Source of the DNA: Streptomyces corallincola
GTDB lineage: Bacteria > Actinomycetota > Actinomycetes > Streptomycetales > Streptomycetaceae
Length of the DNA stretch: 64,000 nucleotides
Assembly (NCBI RefSeq): GCF_019104725.1
Contig: NZ_JAHRXF010000002.1
Span: 248,001 to 312,000 of the forward strand
Reading direction: 5' to 3'
Shown: positions 62,608-64,000 of the stretch, piece by piece
Numbering within the stretch: position 1 is the first letter of the stretch
Layout of the letters: each line of letters starts with the position of its first letter
The notes under the pieces: generated by a model
Seen by the model: only the letters and a program-made list of their open reading frames with translations
What the model was told of the DNA's origin: nothing
Database searches by the model: none
Position numbers and translations under genes: made by a program

Positions 62608-63873
62608 ATGAACACCATCCGCAACACGGTGCTTGAGGCGTGGATGGCCGAGCACGGGTACAGCTCCAACAGCTTTGCCGAGGCGGTGAATACGGCGATC
62701 GGACAGCTCACCGGACGCGTCGGCGGACTGGACGGCTCCTCGGTGCGCGCGTGGAAGGCGGGCCGGGTCACCTGGCCCAAGTCGGCCACGCGCAAGGCGC
62801 TTGAGAATCTGACCGGGTTATCGGCGGTCGCCCTGGGATTCATTCCGCGCACCAGACCGCCGTCCCGGAAGGGCACCGACGTGAACCGTCGTACGCTCGT
62901 CGGCGGCCTCGCGGCGGCTGCTGCCGCAGCGGCGGCCCCCGGCACTGCTTCGCCGCGCCGCATCGGCATGAGCGATGTGGCCAGGCTCAACCAGCGCTTC
63001 GCCGAGATCATCGCCAGCGACCACCGCCACGGCGGCCAACCCGGCATCGAACAGCGGGCATCCGCCCTCGCCGAAGAAGCGCTGAACCTCCAGAACTCGG
63101 GCAGCGCCACCCAGCGAGTACGCGGCAGTCTCTACGCCTCCGCAGCGGCTTTCCGTTCCTCCGCGATGTGGGCCGCCATCGACGGTCGGCGCTACGACAT
63201 CGCCAAGGCGCACATGCGCGAGGCGCAGGCCCTCGCGGAGATGTCCGGCGACCAGGCGATCAAGTTCCGCATCTGGAGCCACGCGGGCACGATGTACCGC
63301 CACATGGGGCGCCCGGCGGACGCGCTGGCCGCGAACGACGTGGCCCGCAATCTGCATCTGACGCGGCGGGACCCGTTGTTCGCGTGCCTGGGCCACGCGC
63401 GCCACGCGGCGACGCTCGGGCTCACGGGTGATCGCAGCGCCGTACGGCAGGCCCTCGGCAGCGCACGGGACGCCTTCGAACGCGCCGACCCGGACCTGGA
63501 CCGTCCGATGTGGATGACCGCCGTACGCAATGGCGCGGAACTCGAAACGCTGTCCCTGTCCGCGCACTTCCGCCTCGGTGACTACGAGCGGGCCGAGGCG
63601 CACGCCCACCGAAGCCTCGTCCTCCTCCATCCCCAGATGCGCCGCGACCGAGCCATCAACACCGCCCGGCTGGCCCACGCGCAACTGCATCAGGTCGCCC
63701 CCGACGCCGCCACAGCCACCGCGATGCGCATCCCGCCCGAGACAGCCACGCAGCACGCTCGGGTCATGCGCTCACTGCGGCAATTCGGCACCACCCTGCA
63801 CACGTTCGCCCCTGGCAGCACTGCTTTGCGAGCCTGGAGTGAACACACCGCCGGATGGGGGACCGTTTCATGA
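62608..63873 (+). CDS. Helix-turn-helix regulator with TPR-like C-terminal domain
   Basis: A 421-residue cytoplasmic regulator. Residues 8-75 form an XRE-like HTH (NSFAEAVNTAIGQLTGRVGG, SSVRAWKAGRVTWPKSATRK); then a hydrophobic Ala run (RRTLVGGLAAAAAAAAAPGT, residues 94-113) resembling a twin-arginine-type signal but internal; then helical tetratricopeptide-like repeats (IDGRRYDIAKAHMREAQALA, YRHMGRPADALAANDVARNL, FRLGDYERAEAHAHRSLVLL). Such HTH-TPR proteins are peptide- or protein-sensing regulators. ATG at 62608. The stop overlaps the next start (ATGA). Confidence 0.85.
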   Translation: MNTIRNTVLEAWMAEHGYSSNSFAEAVNTAIGQLTGRVGGLDGSSVRAWKAGRVTWPKSATRKALENLTGLSAVALGFIPRTRPPSRKGTDVNRRTLVGGLAAAAAAAAAPGTASPRRIGMSDVARLNQRFAEIIASDHRHGGQPGIEQRASALAEEALNLQNSGSATQRVRGSLYASAAAFRSSAMWAAIDGRRYDIAKAHMREAQALAEMSGDQAIKFRIWSHAGTMYRHMGRPADALAANDVARNLHLTRRDPLFACLGHARHAATLGLTGDRSAVRQALGSARDAFERADPDLDRPMWMTAVRNGAELETLSLSAHFRLGDYERAEAHAHRSLVLLHPQMRRDRAINTARLAHAQLHQVAPDAATATAMRIPPETATQHARVMRSLRQFGTTLHTFAPGSTALRAWSEHTAGWGTVS

Positions 63874-64000
63874 CCGGGGCGTCCGCCGCGAAGGGGTGGG
63901 TGCAGATCTCCCGCGCGCGCCGACGCACCTGGCCCCTGATCGCCTTCGGCGAGCGTCTGGACAGGCGTGACACGGAAGGACAGTCGGTCGGCCACGTGTA
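63870..64000 (+). CDS. Truncated reading frame coupled to the HTH/TPR regulator (3' end outside window)
   Basis: ATG at 63870 overlaps the regulator stop (ATGA) and the frame stays open to the window edge for 43 codons (MTGASAAKGWVQISRARRRT then WPLIAFGERLDRRDTEGQSV). Overlap and codon bias support a real gene. Too little is present to identify it; a small effector or modifying enzyme downstream of such regulators is common. Confidence 0.5.
   Translation, partial: MTGASAAKGWVQISRARRRTWPLIAFGERLDRRDTEGQSVGHV

Overview
This window is chromosomal DNA from a Streptomyces (or very close relative). The base composition is strongly GC-rich with GC-biased third codon positions, GTG and TTG starts are common, and the gene order matches what I remember of the S. 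coelicolor core chromosome from about SCO5373 (atpD) to the SCO5430s: atpD-atpC, chiC, nucS, filP-scy, the methylmalonyl-CoA epimerase/thiolase/meaB block, absC, icmA, pyk, ackA-pta and pfkA. These assignments rest on reading the proteins and on synteny, because no search could be run.

Layout. 1-1.4 kb holds the end of the ATP synthase operon with a strong terminator, then a DUF2550 membrane protein. 1.4-3.4 kb is a secreted GH18 chitinase with the classical paired direct-repeat promoter. 3.4-6.3 kb carries a DinB-like protein, a PduO-type cobalamin adenosyltransferase, a 3-hydroxybutyryl-CoA dehydrogenase and a STAS anti-anti-sigma protein. 6.5-14.5 kb has a P-loop membrane protein with a Ser/Thr/Pro tail, the mismatch endonuclease NucS, a flavin-dependent oxidoreductase, a Cys/His small protein and an ABC-2 transporter. 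14.7-19.8 kb encodes the polar-growth cytoskeletal coiled coils FilP and Scy. 20-22.8 kb (epimerase, thiolase, MeaB) and 29.4-31.2 kb (isobutyryl-CoA mutase large subunit) form acyl-CoA and B12-dependent carbon-skeleton metabolism with the upstream PduO enzyme. 23.4-29.4 kb holds an MFS transporter, two MarR regulators (one the likely AbsC ortholog), three tandem AIM24 paralogs, two DUF3817 proteins and a thiamine-binding MTH1187 protein. 31.6-36.8 kb has a TetR regulator, a thioredoxin-like co-chaperone and a DUF6230/DUF6114/secreted-protein operon. 36.9-43.1 kb is central carbon metabolism (pyk, ackA-pta, pfkA). 43.2-46.4 kb is a sugar ABC importer whose binding-protein gene is interrupted by an in-frame TAG. 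46.5-50.6 kb is a CitA/DcuS-type two-component system divergent from a DctA dicarboxylate transporter, with an 18-bp palindrome between them.

The most unusual part is 50.7-61.9 kb. A four-gene unit encodes a membrane protein, a sigma-factor-like regulator, a small protein of unknown family and a 1,822-residue protein. I read the large protein as a Lon-type Ser/Lys peptidase domain (Ser319, Lys364) followed by a degenerate P-loop NTPase (Walker A Gly and Lys replaced), a charged coiled coil and about 1,100 residues that look helical. It runs convergently into a 723-residue TerD-domain protein across a degenerate tandem repeat, and is preceded by a 40-bp tandem duplication carrying the likely promoter. 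This looks like an NTPase/protease/TerD signalling or conflict locus that I do not recognise as described. The window ends with an anti-sigma-type ATPase divergent from an HTH/TPR regulator and a truncated reading frame.
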